The notes: generated from the letters alone by a model not told the origin. A DNA stretch of 64,000 bases from Hyphomicrobiales bacterium (GCA_900471525.1 UCEZ01000010.1:1-64000), one strand, 5' to 3'. Shown: positions 1-9,221, counted from the first letter of the stretch. Numbers and translations are program-made.

Positions 1-27
1 GGGGCGTGGACGTCGCATACAGTGCTC

Positions 28-579
28 TTAGAGTATTCCAGTGACCATGCGGTCAATTCGCGTTCCTGGCTTGTAGAAGACAAAGATAGTTCCGGCGGCC
101 AGTATTCCGATGAGCGCACCACCCAAGACATCGCTTGCATAATGCGTCCCAATGTAGACGCGTGAGAAAGCCACCAAAATTGCGGCTGATAGGAACGCCA
201 GCCCTCGCCTCTCCATCCCATGGAAGAAAAACGCCGCCGCAATGGCGAAAGTCGCCGTTGCGTGGTCTGACGGAAAAGACGGGTCGGCGCTTCGCTCGAT
301 GAGAAGATGGGTGATACCGCCATCGTAGGGGCGTATGCGACTGAGAAACAGCAGAATGATCTGATTGACGCCCAAGCCCAGCAGAAAGGACAGCCCTGCC
401 GCGACAAGAACATGCCGGGTGTATAACCGGTCGGAATTCCGCCACCATTGCACAGCGACAGCCAGCACAAGCAGTGGGACGCCAATTGAAGAGACAAGCA
501 CCATGAACTGATCAGCAAGGTCGTTCCGACCCGCCAGGCCATTGATCGCCTGCGTCATCCAAACATCGAGTTCATACAT
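28..579 (-). CDS. PAP2-family membrane phosphatase
   Basis: This 183-residue integral membrane protein belongs to the type 2 phosphatidic acid phosphatase family, which removes phosphate from lipid phosphates such as undecaprenyl diphosphate. Visible motifs are SRIRPY (family motif C1, whose usual upstream Lys is not obvious), PSFPSDHAT (C2) and SRVYIGTHYASD (C3, with the catalytic His and Asp). Four to six hydrophobic segments surround them. Its start overlaps the end of the upstream MFS gene by 8 bp, so the two are probably cotranscribed. They lie divergent from chrB-chrA, and I infer an accessory role in the metal-resistance module. The natural substrate cannot be told from sequence. Confidence 0.85.
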   Translation of the reverse strand: MYELDVWMTQAINGLAGRNDLADQFMVLVSSIGVPLLVLAVAVQWWRNSDRLYTRHVLVAAGLSFLLGLGVNQIILLFLSRIRPYDGGITHLLIERSADPSFPSDHATATFAIAAAFFFHGMERRGLAFLSAAILVAFSRVYIGTHYASDVLGGALIGILAAGTIFVFYKPGTRIDRMVTGIL

Positions 580-1825
580 CCGTTGCTCCTTCTACCGTTT
601 GCCTTTTCCGCAACCATCGCCTGCTCAGCAATAAACCGGCCCCTGCCAGTGACGCGAAGCTCGCGCCTGCCAGGAACGTTCCCTGTGGTCCGGAGGTGTC
701 CCATAATGCTCCTGCCACCACGCTCGCGATCAGCAACGCCACACCCGCAGTGAGATTGAAAATGCCAAAGGCTGTACCTCGAAGCTCAGCCGGTGCGGCG
801 TCTGCAACGAGAGCCGCCAGCAACCCTTGGCTGAAGCCCATGTGAAGACCCCACAAAACGACACCAAGTCCGAGGCCAAGCAGTCCGGGAATGAAAGCAA
901 GACAAAGATCGGCGGCGACAAGCAGTGCCAGACCGATCATCAGCAGGCTTGCCCTATCAACCCGATCCGCCATGACACCGACGGGATATGCCGACAACGC
1001 GTATGAGATGTTCATGACGATGAGAACAAGTGGCACGAACATGAGCGACAAGCCGACCGCCTGCGCGTCAAGGATCAAAAACGCTTCACTGAAGCGGGCA
1101 AGGGTGAAGACGGCGGATAAACCGACGACGACCCAGTAGTTTAAAGGTAAGCGGACAAGCTCGGAGCGGCTGAACGGCATGCGAACCCGTCGCAACCCCG
1201 GCTGTCGCTCCGGCTCTCTGACAGCGAAAACCACCAAGAGAAATGACAGGGCGGCCGGGATGACAGCGATCCAGAAAACGATGGCAAACTGATCGGCGGT
1301 CCACCACATCAATCCAAGGGCCAGCAGAGGTCCAAGGAATGCACCTATCGTGTCGAGTGATTGGCGAAGGCCGAAACTGGCACCTCGGAGATGGGCTGGA
1401 CTGATGTCGGCAATGAGCGCGTCACGCGGCGCTCCCCTGATACCTTTTCCAACTCTATCGATGAACCGCGCTGAGATGAGCCAACTGATCGAGGGCGCAA
1501 GCGGAAACACCGGCTTGGTCAGCGCCGCCATACCGTAACCAACCGCAACAAGCAGTTTTCGTTTTCCAAGCCAGTCGCTGAAAGCACCGGAAAAAACCTT
1601 CGTGATGGCGGCTGTCGCTTCGGCAATGCCTTCGATGATCCCGACCGTCAGCGCCGAGGCTCCGAGCACCGTAACCATGTAAACTGGTAGCAGTGCGTGG
1701 ATCATCTCGGATGACACATCCATCAGCAAAGATACGAAGCCGAGCGCCCAAATCCCCTTGGGGATTGCTCGCCAAGTGGATGGTCTGGTGCTGGAAATGC
1801 TGGCCATTCTCGAAAAACCTTTCAC
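572..1825 (-). CDS. MFS transporter
   Basis: This is a 417-residue major facilitator superfamily transporter with about 12 hydrophobic segments. The family signature between helices 2 and 3 reads GAFSDWLGKRK, and a related loop in the second half reads GVMADRVDRA. A second Met (residue 7) is an alternative start. The gene is read away from chrB and runs 8 bp into the PAP2 gene, so both are probably expressed from a promoter in the 291-bp divergent region at 1826-2116. That region holds no gene that I can see. The substrate is unknown. Placement beside chromate resistance genes suggests, but does not show, a role in metal or oxyanion export. Confidence 0.85.
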   Translation of the reverse strand: MKGFSRMASISSTRPSTWRAIPKGIWALGFVSLLMDVSSEMIHALLPVYMVTVLGASALTVGIIEGIAEATAAITKVFSGAFSDWLGKRKLLVAVGYGMAALTKPVFPLAPSISWLISARFIDRVGKGIRGAPRDALIADISPAHLRGASFGLRQSLDTIGAFLGPLLALGLMWWTADQFAIVFWIAVIPAALSFLLVVFAVREPERQPGLRRVRMPFSRSELVRLPLNYWVVVGLSAVFTLARFSEAFLILDAQAVGLSLMFVPLVLIVMNISYALSAYPVGVMADRVDRASLLMIGLALLVAADLCLAFIPGLLGLGLGVVLWGLHMGFSQGLLAALVADAAPAELRGTAFGIFNLTAGVALLIASVVAGALWDTSGPQGTFLAGASFASLAGAGLLLSRRWLRKRQTVEGATDV

Positions 1826-2116
1826 AGCAGACGCAACGTTTGCCCGACTACCCTGGATATTTACAGATTTGGATCGCCATACAACGCTGACAGCTTCATG
1901 TCCGGATTGTCTGACAGAGGGCTGAATGGGCTTGTCCGTAGATCAAGATACGTTGAGTACGACGGCCGTTTCACGGGTGGCTATTGCATAACAGTCGGCT
2001 GAGCGCTTGACAGTATCGGGAGATCGTTTCAAAACTTCATCCATGGGGTCGCGATCACCCCACGAGGCGACAGCCGAAGTATCGCGTCCAGCAACCGATC
2101 AACGGAAGGACGCGTC

Positions 2117-2938
2117 ATGTCTTCACTATTGGAAATTTCCCCCGACAAACTTGCCCGCCTTATCGGAACACCAAAATGCCCACCCCTCATCGATGTCCGC
2201 ATAGACGAGGACTTCGATGCCGATCCGAGGCTTATCCCCGGCTCCGCCCGGCGGGACTACCGTACTCTCGATACCTGGATCGGCTCGCTGGCTGGAGCCT
2301 CGGCGATCATCATTTGCCAGCGCGGCCAGAAGCTCAGCCACGGTGTTGCAGCGTGGTTGCGGCAGGCAGGAATCCCGGCCGACAGTCTGGAAGGCGGCTT
2401 CGAGGCGTGGAGCGCCCAGAAACTTCCAGTCGTTCCGGTGAGCCTCCTGCCTCCTCGGAATGCCGCCGGGCAGACTGTCTGGATCACGCGTGCGCGGCCT
2501 AAAATCGACCGCATCGCCTGCCCCTGGCTCATCCGCCGCTTCGTCGATCCGAACGCAGTCTTCCTATTCGTGCCGCCGTCCGAGGTCGAACTGGTCGCAG
2601 ACCGCTTCAGGGGCGCTCCGTTCGACATTGAGGCGGACATCAAATTTAGCCATCGCGGCGAGCTTTGCACTTTCGATGTCATGGTTGAAGAGTTTGGTAT
2701 CTCGTCCCCACCCCTCCTCCGTCTGGCAACCATTGTACGCGGGGCAGACACATCCCGTCTCGATTTAGCCCCCGAGGCACCGGGGCTGCTGGCAGCGTCG
2801 CTTGGGCTGTCGCGAATGTTTGCCGACGATCACGAGCAACTGGAAGCGGGCCTCCTTCTATACGATGCCTTTTACCGCTGGTGCCGGGACGCGACCGACG
2901 AGACCCACAATTGGCCAGCCGGAAAGAAGGGAGCCTGA
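2117..2938 (+). CDS. chrB: Rhodanese-ChrB fusion, chromate resistance protein
   Basis: The protein has 273 residues and two domains. Residues about 10-105 form a rhodanese domain whose active-site loop reads CQRGQKLS, with the catalytic Cys at residue 67. Residues about 120-265 match the ChrB C-terminal domain, including RPKIDRIACPWLIRRF and the acidic stretch around HRGELCTFDVMVEEFG. ChrB proteins are known as chromate sensors or regulators of the chrA operon; the rhodanese head suggests sulfur-transfer or redox chemistry. The stop codon lies one base before the chrA start, so the genes form one operon. The start at 2117 leaves only a modest ribosome-binding site (GGAAGGA upstream). Confidence 0.9.
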   Translation: MSSLLEISPDKLARLIGTPKCPPLIDVRIDEDFDADPRLIPGSARRDYRTLDTWIGSLAGASAIIICQRGQKLSHGVAAWLRQAGIPADSLEGGFEAWSAQKLPVVPVSLLPPRNAAGQTVWITRARPKIDRIACPWLIRRFVDPNAVFLFVPPSEVELVADRFRGAPFDIEADIKFSHRGELCTFDVMVEEFGISSPPLLRLATIVRGADTSRLDLAPEAPGLLAASLGLSRMFADDHEQLEAGLLLYDAFYRWCRDATDETHNWPAGKKGA

Positions 2939-2939
2939 C

Positions 2940-4352
2940 ATGATCGACATTATTGATCAGGCCGCCCCGACTGCGGCCGCGAAAACCTATGACCACGGCA
3001 TTTCGTTCGGCGAAGCCTTCCGCGTCTGGCTGCGGATTGCCGCACTCAGCTTCGGCGGCCCGGCAGGACAGATCGCTGTCATGCACCGCATTCTCGTCGA
3101 CGAAAAGCGCTGGATCGGAGAGCATCGTTTTCTACATGCCCTCAACTATTGCATGCTGCTGCCCGGACCTGAGGCACAGCAGCTCGCCATCTATATCGGC
3201 TGGCTTTTGCATCGGACGGCGGGTGGCCTTGTGGCGGGTATCCTGTTCGTGCTCCCCGGTTTTCTCGCCATCCTCGGCCTCAGCTACATCTACGCCGCCT
3301 TCGGCAATGTCACTGTGGTCGAAGGGCTGTTCTTTGGACTGAAGGCTGCGGTGCTCGCCGTCGTCGTTCAGGCGGTGTTCCGGATAGGCAGCCGAGCGCT
3401 CAAGAACAGGTTGATGGTTGGGATCGCGGCGGCCGCCTTCGTCGCGATTTTCGTGTTCCGGGTGCCTTTCCCGCTGATCATCCTGACGGCAGGCATCGTC
3501 GGCTACATCGGCGGCCGCTCCGGTTCGCCGCTGTTCCGTGTCGGCGGCGGACACAAGGCAGGGTCGGGGCCGACCCTTGCTGATGAAGACTCGTCGCTCG
3601 GCGAGGAAACGCCCCTCCATGCCAGGCCGAACCTTGCCTGGTCGCTCAAAGTGTCGGCCGTCTTCCTTGTGCTCTGGCTGGTCCCGCTAGCGCTTCTCTA
3701 CATCTTTCTAGGTCCGAACGACGTCTTCACCCAAATCGGCATCTTCTTCAGTAAGATGGCCGTAGTAACGTTCGGCGGAGCCTACGCCGTTCTCGCCTAT
3801 GTTGCTCAGGAAGCGGTTCAGCACTTTGGGTGGCTGAAGCCTGGCGAAATGCTTGATGGTCTCGGAATGGCCGAAACGACACCAGGCCCGCTGATTATGG
3901 TCGTGCAGTTCGTCGGCTTTATGGGCGCTTACCGCGACCCGGGTTCACTCGGTCCGATGATGGCCGCGACGCTGGCGGCGATCCTGACAACATGGGTGAC
4001 GTTCATTCCATGCTTTCTGTGGATTTTCCTTGGAGCGCCATTCATCGAGAAGCTCCGGGGTAACGTAGCTTTGACAGGAGCGATGTCGGCCATCACTGCG
4101 GCAGTCGTCGGCGTCATCCTCAATCTTGCAGTCTGGTTCGCCCTTCACACGCTATTCGCTCAAGTCGAGGCATGGCAGATAGGGCCAATCTCTGTCGACG
4201 TGCCGGTCCCGAGTTCGATTGTACTTCCGTCACTGGTCCTATCAGTGGCGGCAGCATTCGCCATTTTTCGCTTCAAGGCGTCGGTTATCGCCACGTTGTT
4301 AGTTTGCGCCTTGGCGGGAATGGCGTGGACGCTTGCGACTGTGGTCGCGTGA
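2940..4352 (+). CDS. chrA: Chromate efflux transporter ChrA
   Basis: This 470-residue membrane protein exports chromate from the cytoplasm. It is the long form of the CHR family, made of two homologous halves. The first half carries FGGPAGQIAVMHR and LPGPEAQQLAIYIGW. The second carries FGGAYAVLAYVAQ and TTPGPLIMVVQFVGF. A linker of about 40 polar residues (near residues 195-235) separates them. I chose the ATG at 2940, which is one base after the chrB stop and preceded by AAGAAGGGAG. The frame is open further upstream, but only inside chrB. The gene is cotranscribed with chrB. Confidence 0.95.
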   Translation: MIDIIDQAAPTAAAKTYDHGISFGEAFRVWLRIAALSFGGPAGQIAVMHRILVDEKRWIGEHRFLHALNYCMLLPGPEAQQLAIYIGWLLHRTAGGLVAGILFVLPGFLAILGLSYIYAAFGNVTVVEGLFFGLKAAVLAVVVQAVFRIGSRALKNRLMVGIAAAAFVAIFVFRVPFPLIILTAGIVGYIGGRSGSPLFRVGGGHKAGSGPTLADEDSSLGEETPLHARPNLAWSLKVSAVFLVLWLVPLALLYIFLGPNDVFTQIGIFFSKMAVVTFGGAYAVLAYVAQEAVQHFGWLKPGEMLDGLGMAETTPGPLIMVVQFVGFMGAYRDPGSLGPMMAATLAAILTTWVTFIPCFLWIFLGAPFIEKLRGNVALTGAMSAITAAVVGVILNLAVWFALHTLFAQVEAWQIGPISVDVPVPSSIVLPSLVLSVAAAFAIFRFKASVIATLLVCALAGMAWTLATVVA

Positions 4353-4424
4353 CGTCGAGCAAAGCAACCTATCCCTCGACGTGGTCGGTCAGGGGCCCCA
4401 TACGCTTCACCATTGAAACGGAAG

Positions 4425-4808
4425 TCAGCGGCGAGCGGGCTGGAACAGCTCAACGAGATTTCCGGAAGGATCGACCAAAAGGATTTGCGATCCGCCGGGC
4501 CCCGTGACGATCTCGTTACGGAACTGCACTCCGGCAATACGCAGACGAGCAACCTCGGCAGGCAAATCATCGACGATGAGGTGAATGCGATTCCAGCCTC
4601 CCGGGAGCGGTTGTTCGCCATCGGGCATAGGGCGTCCCGCCGAGCTAGTCGGCCCGCTGAGCAAAAGCCGCAACGATTCGCGCTTGATGTCTGCAAAAGC
4701 GGGTGCGTGGCTGGAGAGAAGCGAAAAGCGTAGGTGTTTGGTGTACCATTCGACCGCAGCTTCGACATCGTCGACCATGTAGCGCACATTGACGATAGTC
4801 TCTGACAT
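4425..4808 (-). CDS. VOC-superfamily (glyoxalase/dioxygenase-fold) protein
   Basis: The protein has 127 residues and the paired beta-alpha-beta-beta-beta layout of the vicinal oxygen chelate superfamily. The first module begins VRYMVDDVEAAVEWYTKHL. The second begins NRIHLIVDDLPAEVARL and ends with the family-typical LLVDPSGNLVELFQP, whose Glu is a usual metal ligand. The substrate cannot be assigned: glyoxalases, antibiotic-binding proteins and dioxygenases share this fold. It is transcribed toward chrA and has no obvious operon partner. Confidence 0.85.
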   Translation of the reverse strand: MSETIVNVRYMVDDVEAAVEWYTKHLRFSLLSSHAPAFADIKRESLRLLLSGPTSSAGRPMPDGEQPLPGGWNRIHLIVDDLPAEVARLRIAGVQFRNEIVTGPGGSQILLVDPSGNLVELFQPARR

Positions 4809-5014
4809 TCCTGCCTCCTAGAGTTAGTATCGCCGAACCAGGTTAAATGCTCCGCAGTTTTCCATTGGGACCGCTATGCCTATCGACCGGATAGCGGTGC
4901 GGATCGGAAAAGATGGAAGTCTGCCCGCATTCTACAGAGTAAACCCCAGTGATTGAAGTGGATGTCCGCGATCCACCTAGCCCGTCATTTCCAACAAATC
5001 GCTTGGCACTTGTG

Positions 5015-5045
5015 TTGACCTTGCTACCGTTGGAAGCTTTACAAA
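5015..5045 (+). promoter_or_regulatory. MerR-type (CueR/HmrR-like) copper promoter with 19-bp spacer
   Basis: A -35 element TTGACC (5015-5020) and a -10-like TACAAA (5040-5045) are separated by exactly 19 bp. That over-long spacer is characteristic of promoters activated by MerR-family metal regulators. Inside it lies an imperfect dyad, ACCTTGC...GGAAGCT, resembling CueR/HmrR operators. It lies about 120 bp before the first gene of the copper cluster. No merR-type gene is visible in this window, so the regulator would act from elsewhere. The rest of the 356-bp gap (4809-5164) holds no gene that I can see. Confidence 0.7.
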
Positions 5046-5164
5046 GGTTTCGTTGTGCTTCATCGGTGGGACAGTACCTTGTGCAACGCCACATAATCGA
5101 CGCGAATCATCTGATAGATGAAGCTCGCAATTGACAACATCCGGGCTGATGGTAGTCCTCGGGC

Positions 5165-5545
5165 ATGGGTATGTATCGAATCACATTGGCAAAAATGCTG
5201 GTTCTGCTTCGGTTGGTGATCATCGCATCACTGGCTGGATACTCATTGCCTGCTGCTTCGGCAGCAATGCATGGATCGATAGCGACATCCACGACCGTCC
5301 AATCTGACGACCACCACGACATGACAAACGGCGACCACGTCCATGGAGACGAAAGCGCCTCTCCGGATGACATGCAGAAAATTGCAAAGCAGGAGTGCTG
5401 TAAAGACTTCTGCGTGAGTTTTGCGATTGTTGCGGCCGCCGATGTAGACGGCGGCCCGGTCGTGACGCGTTCCATCCGCGAATTCATCAACGACAATCAT
5501 GTTGTCGGCGAACTCGTGCCGCTGCATCGCCCCCCGAATATCTGA
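5165..5545 (+). CDS. Small secreted His/Cys-rich protein, probably metal-binding
   Basis: This 126-residue protein starts with a signal peptide ending near SLPAASA. It continues with a His-rich, acidic stretch (DDHHDMTNGDHVHGDE) and a cysteine cluster, KQECCKDFC. It is the first gene after the MerR-type copper promoter. In layout it recalls the small CopL/DUF2946-type proteins found at the head of copper operons, but I cannot claim homology. A copper-binding or copper-sensing role in the periplasm is an inference from composition and place. A second Met at residue 3 is an alternative start. Confidence 0.7.
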   Translation: MGMYRITLAKMLVLLRLVIIASLAGYSLPAASAAMHGSIATSTTVQSDDHHDMTNGDHVHGDESASPDDMQKIAKQECCKDFCVSFAIVAAADVDGGPVVTRSIREFINDNHVVGELVPLHRPPNI

Positions 5546-5635
5546 ATAGGACACGCCCGTCCTTGCGGGTCTTAACGTGCGTAGCTGGGTGTTTCTGCCC
5601 GCTGCGCCGCTGCCGTCTCCTATTCGGATTACACC

Positions 5636-5863
5636 ATGAAACCTATATTTCTGGTGGTTGCCTTGCCGCTCTTCGCGAGCGGTTGTGCTGCCACGTTGCC
5701 TCCTCAAGTCATTGCTTCGGGCGACCTTGCCGACCTCCCGGTCGATGTTCGTCCCGTCCATTACCATAGTCCCGTTACGGGCTACACGCACCGAGTCCCG
5801 GTAAATCCCAAACCGTGGCGAAACCAGAACGACGCGCAGGCTCCAGATGGAGGCGCGTCATGA
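5636..5863 (+). CDS. Small lipoprotein of the copper cluster
   Basis: This 75-residue protein has a lipoprotein signal: a short hydrophobic segment followed by the lipobox FASGC, which would make Cys17 the lipidated first residue. The mature part is short and polar and contains VRPVHYHSPVTGYTHR, with three His residues that could bind metal. Its TGA stop overlaps the ATG of the following outer-membrane factor gene, so the two are translationally coupled. I do not recognise a named family. It is probably a small outer-membrane-anchored accessory of the efflux or copper-handling proteins that follow. Confidence 0.75.
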   Translation: MKPIFLVVALPLFASGCAATLPPQVIASGDLADLPVDVRPVHYHSPVTGYTHRVPVNPKPWRNQNDAQAPDGGAS

Positions 5864-7323
5864 ACGTTACAAAACTAAAGCTCGCGGCGACTGTCGCGCT
5901 CCCGCTCATTCTCGGTGGATGCGTCTCTGCTGCGGAGTATTCCCAGAAGAACTCCGGATTCTCGTCCGTATCCAACAAAACCGCAGAAGCGACCGGAAAA
6001 GACACGGTCTGGATTCAGAACCGCCACGATGCCCAGGCCGTCTCGGGTCGGGTGAAGACGTTGCTTGCGAAGAAAAACATCGATGTCGAGACAGCGGTGC
6101 AGGTCGCGCTCCTCAACAATAAGGGCCTCCAGGCAGCCTATGCCGATCTCGGTGGCTCTGCTGCGGACGCCTGGCAGTCGACCATGCTCGTGAACCCGAC
6201 AGTCGAAGTCGGATTAATCGGAATTGGTACACCAGGGCTAGTAGCATTCAAGACCGTCGAAGGCGTGATCGCCACCAACATCCTGGCCCTCGCCACGCAC
6301 AAACGGAACGTCGGCATTGCCGATACCGAGTTCCGCAAGGCCCAGCTCAATGCAGCCCTGCAGACCTTGCAACTCGCCGCTGATACAAGGCGGGCGTGGA
6401 TCAGTGCCGTTGCCTCCTGGGAAACAGTCACCCAGCTCAACCAGGCGCAGGCGGCGGCAGACGCTGCCTCGGACCTTGCGCAAAAACTCGGCGAAACAGG
6501 TGCGCTGACCAAGGGCGGCCAGGCCCGCGAGCACGTATTCTATGCCGAATTGGCGGGTCAGACCGCAAAGGCCCGGCTAGAGGCTCGTCTCGCGAAAGAA
6601 GAACTGACGCGCCTGATGGGACTTTGGGGATCGGATACCGACTATCAGATTCCCAATCGCCTGGCGCAGCTCCCGAAGGGTCTGATCAAGCGAGACCTGA
6701 TCGAGGCGGAAGCCTTGCAGCGTCGCGTTGACCTGCAGATGGCGAAGCTCGATCTCGACGCCACGGCCAAGTCGTACAGCCTAACGGAAGCGACACGCTA
6801 CGTCACCGATCTCGAAATCCTGACGGGCTTCGAGACAGAACGGGAACTGGAGGACGGTGAGAAGAACGTCGACACGACCGGCAACGTCGCGCTTGAGTTC
6901 GTCATCCCGATCTTCGACAGCGGCAAGGCCCGAATGCGGAAAGGCGAGCTGGCCTATATGCGGTCCGCGAACTTGCTGGCGGAAAAGGCAGTCAACGTCC
7001 GCTCGGAAGCGAGGTCCGCCTACCAGGCCTATCGCGCGAATTACGACATCGCGCGTCACTACCGCAACAGCGTCGTACCGCTGCGGACCAAAATCGAGGA
7101 AGAGTCCCTCCTCACTTACAACGGCATGATCACCAACACGTTCGAACTGCTCGCCGACAGCCGGGAGAAGGTCAACTCGATCCTCCTGGCCGTCAACGCA
7201 AAACGCGATTTCTGGTTGGCCGAAGCCAATCTCGCGCCTGCCATTTATGGCGGCGGCGCGGGAGCAGCAGGCGGTGAAACAGAGGTCGCAGCGGCTGCCG
7301 AAAGCGGCGGCGGCGGTCACTAG
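5860..7323 (+). CDS. TolC/CusC-like outer-membrane efflux lipoprotein
   Basis: The protein has 487 residues and a lipobox LILGGC after a signal peptide, like CusC and NodT-type outer-membrane factors. The body is rich in Ala, Leu and Gln in long predicted helices, with the two repeated helical hairpins of the TolC family (around residues 60-260 and 280-450). Examples are LQTLQLAADTRRAWISAVAS and its counterpart near NYDIARHYRNSV. I chose the ATG at 5860, which overlaps the previous stop as ATGA; the frame stays open upstream. The C-terminus is Gly-rich and His-tipped. No inner-membrane RND pump or adaptor gene is nearby, so partners must be encoded elsewhere, or it may serve the copper cluster alone. 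Confidence 0.88.
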   Translation: MNVTKLKLAATVALPLILGGCVSAAEYSQKNSGFSSVSNKTAEATGKDTVWIQNRHDAQAVSGRVKTLLAKKNIDVETAVQVALLNNKGLQAAYADLGGSAADAWQSTMLVNPTVEVGLIGIGTPGLVAFKTVEGVIATNILALATHKRNVGIADTEFRKAQLNAALQTLQLAADTRRAWISAVASWETVTQLNQAQAAADAASDLAQKLGETGALTKGGQAREHVFYAELAGQTAKARLEARLAKEELTRLMGLWGSDTDYQIPNRLAQLPKGLIKRDLIEAEALQRRVDLQMAKLDLDATAKSYSLTEATRYVTDLEILTGFETERELEDGEKNVDTTGNVALEFVIPIFDSGKARMRKGELAYMRSANLLAEKAVNVRSEARSAYQAYRANYDIARHYRNSVVPLRTKIEEESLLTYNGMITNTFELLADSREKVNSILLAVNAKRDFWLAEANLAPAIYGGGAGAAGGETEVAAAAESGGGGH

Positions 7324-7337
7324 GAAAGGACACAGAC

Positions 7338-8687
7338 ATGTTCAACAGAAGACAGATACTCGGCGCGAGTGCTGCCTTGGTATCGACCGCCGCCTGGGCG
7401 AAGACCTCCAACATGGGTCTGCCTGAGGCTGCGATCATGGAAACTGCCGAAACGCAGACGCCCGTCCGGCCCTCGTCGGGACCGGATTACACCCCGGTCG
7501 TGACCCTGAACGGCTGGACGCTGCCGCATCGCATGAACAACGGCGTCAAGGAATTCCACCTTGTCGCCGAACCTGTCGAGCGCGAGATGGCGGAAGGCAT
7601 GACCGCCCATCTCTGGGGTTACAACGGCCAGTCGCCGGGTCCGACCATCGAGGCGGTTGAAGGCGACCGCGTTCGCATTTTCGTCACCAATAAACTGCCG
7701 GAACATACCACCATTCACTGGCACGGGATGATCTTGCCGTCCGGAATGGATGGTGTCGGCGGGCTGTCGCAACCGCACATCCCGGTCGGCAAGACCTTCG
7801 TCTACGAGTTCGATCTCGTGAAGTCGGGGACCTTCATGTACCACCCGCATTCGGACGAAATGGTCCAGATGGCCATGGGTATGATGGGGATGTTCGTCAT
7901 CCATCCCAAGGACGAAAAATTTATGCGCGTCGACCGGGATTTCGTGTTCCTGCTCAGCGCCTACGACATCGATCCCGGCACCTACGTTCCGCGTATCATG
8001 GAGATGACGGACTTCAACCTGTGGGCCTGGAACAGCCGCATCTTCCCGGGGATCGACCCGCTCGTCGTGTCCAAGGACGACCGGGTTCGGGTGCGTGTCG
8101 GCAACCTGACCATGACCAACCACCCCATTCACATGCACGGATATGACTTCGAGGTCACCTGCACGGACGGGGGCTGGGTACGGCCGGAAGCCCGCTGGCC
8201 GGAAGTCAGCATCGACATCCCGGTCGGCGCGATGCGGGCCTACGAATTCGACGCCAAATACGTCGGCGACTGGGCGATCCATTGCCACAAGTCGCACCAT
8301 ACGATGAACGCCATGGGACATGACATCCCGACCTTCATCGGCGTCGACAAGAAAGAAGTCGCGGAAAAGATCAGGAAACTCCGCCCTGAATACATGCCGA
8401 TGGGGACGGCTGGCATGGCCGACATGGGCGAGATGGAAATGGAAATTCCGGAGAACACCGTTGCGATGATGACCGGATGGGGACCGCATGGCCCCATCGA
8501 GATGGGCGGTATGTTCTCCGTCGTCAAGGTCCGCGAGGGCATCGCGGCCGACGATTACACCGATCCCGGCTGGTACGAAAACCCACCCGGTACGCAGGCC
8601 TGGGAGTGGACGGGCGAGCTTCCCGACACGACCAAGGCCAAGGATGCAAAAACACAGATCACGCCCAAGCCCATGAAGCACGGCTGA
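7338..8687 (+). CDS. Tat-exported multicopper oxidase (copper tolerance)
   Basis: The protein has 449 residues and a twin-arginine signal (NRRQILG followed by a hydrophobic stretch ending AWA). All four copper-ligand motifs of the cupredoxin-fold multicopper oxidases are present: TIHWHGM, YHPHSDEM, NHPIHMHGYDFE and HCHKSHHTMNAMGH. The order of domains is that of three-domain CopA/CumA-type enzymes. Such enzymes oxidise Cu(I) to the less toxic Cu(II) in the periplasm. A Met-rich segment near residues 355-375 (MPMGTAGMADMGEMEME) would favour Cu(I) binding. It is the third enzyme-class gene of a tightly spaced operon, 14 bp after the CusC-like gene. Confidence 0.95.
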   Translation: MFNRRQILGASAALVSTAAWAKTSNMGLPEAAIMETAETQTPVRPSSGPDYTPVVTLNGWTLPHRMNNGVKEFHLVAEPVEREMAEGMTAHLWGYNGQSPGPTIEAVEGDRVRIFVTNKLPEHTTIHWHGMILPSGMDGVGGLSQPHIPVGKTFVYEFDLVKSGTFMYHPHSDEMVQMAMGMMGMFVIHPKDEKFMRVDRDFVFLLSAYDIDPGTYVPRIMEMTDFNLWAWNSRIFPGIDPLVVSKDDRVRVRVGNLTMTNHPIHMHGYDFEVTCTDGGWVRPEARWPEVSIDIPVGAMRAYEFDAKYVGDWAIHCHKSHHTMNAMGHDIPTFIGVDKKEVAEKIRKLRPEYMPMGTAGMADMGEMEMEIPENTVAMMTGWGPHGPIEMGGMFSVVKVREGIAADDYTDPGWYENPPGTQAWEWTGELPDTTKAKDAKTQITPKPMKHG

Positions 8688-8719
8688 TCTTATTTCCCAA
8701 CCAACCAAAGGACTAAATC

Positions 8720-9199
8720 ATGAAGACTGCAATTATCGCATTGTTCCTCGCGGCGCTCGCGTCTCCAGCCCTAGCCTCCGGCTCACACGCTGGTGGTCAC
8801 GGTGAAGCCATGGCTGTCGGAGAGCCCGGCAAGAAGGCGCAGGCCACCCAGACCATCCGCGTTTCCATGAAGGAGACGGACGACGGCAAGATGATCTTCA
8901 CGCCCAACACCTTCAAGGTCCGTAAAGGTCAGACCATCGTCTTCTCCATCAAGAACGCGGGCGAGCTGGACCACGAGTTCGTCCTCGACCAGGAAGACAA
9001 GATCATGGAGCACAAGGCCGTGATGGAGAAGTTCCCGGAAATGGAACACGACGATCCGAACGCGATCCGTCTGGCTGCCGGAAAGTCCGGCGAGATCATC
9101 TGGAAGTTCACCAACGACGGCACCTTCAAGATCGCCTGCCTGGTTCCCGGCCACTACGACGCCGGAATGCACGGCGACGTCACCGTGGCCAAGAAGTGA
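8720..9199 (+). CDS. Cupredoxin, periplasmic copper protein
   Basis: This 159-residue protein has a cleavable signal peptide (ending ASPALA) and a single blue-copper-type domain. The copper ligands can be seen: His in AGELDHEFVLD, then Cys, His and Met in the C-terminal loop CLVPGHYDAGMHG. An N-terminal His/Gly stretch after the signal (SGSHAGGHGEAM) may add metal sites. The family includes CopI-like copper-tolerance cupredoxins. Here it follows the multicopper oxidase by 32 bp with a good AAAGGA ribosome site, which suggests it passes copper or electrons to that enzyme. Confidence 0.92.
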   Translation: MKTAIIALFLAALASPALASGSHAGGHGEAMAVGEPGKKAQATQTIRVSMKETDDGKMIFTPNTFKVRKGQTIVFSIKNAGELDHEFVLDQEDKIMEHKAVMEKFPEMEHDDPNAIRLAAGKSGEIIWKFTNDGTFKIACLVPGHYDAGMHGDVTVAKK

Positions 9200-9221
9200 T
9201 CCCACCCAAGGAGATAAGACA

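Noticed and set aside
7320-8708. A 462-residue leftward open frame across the multicopper oxidase gene
   Set aside because: The plus strand has all four copper motifs and a Tat signal. The antisense product is a low-complexity shadow of GC-rich codons.
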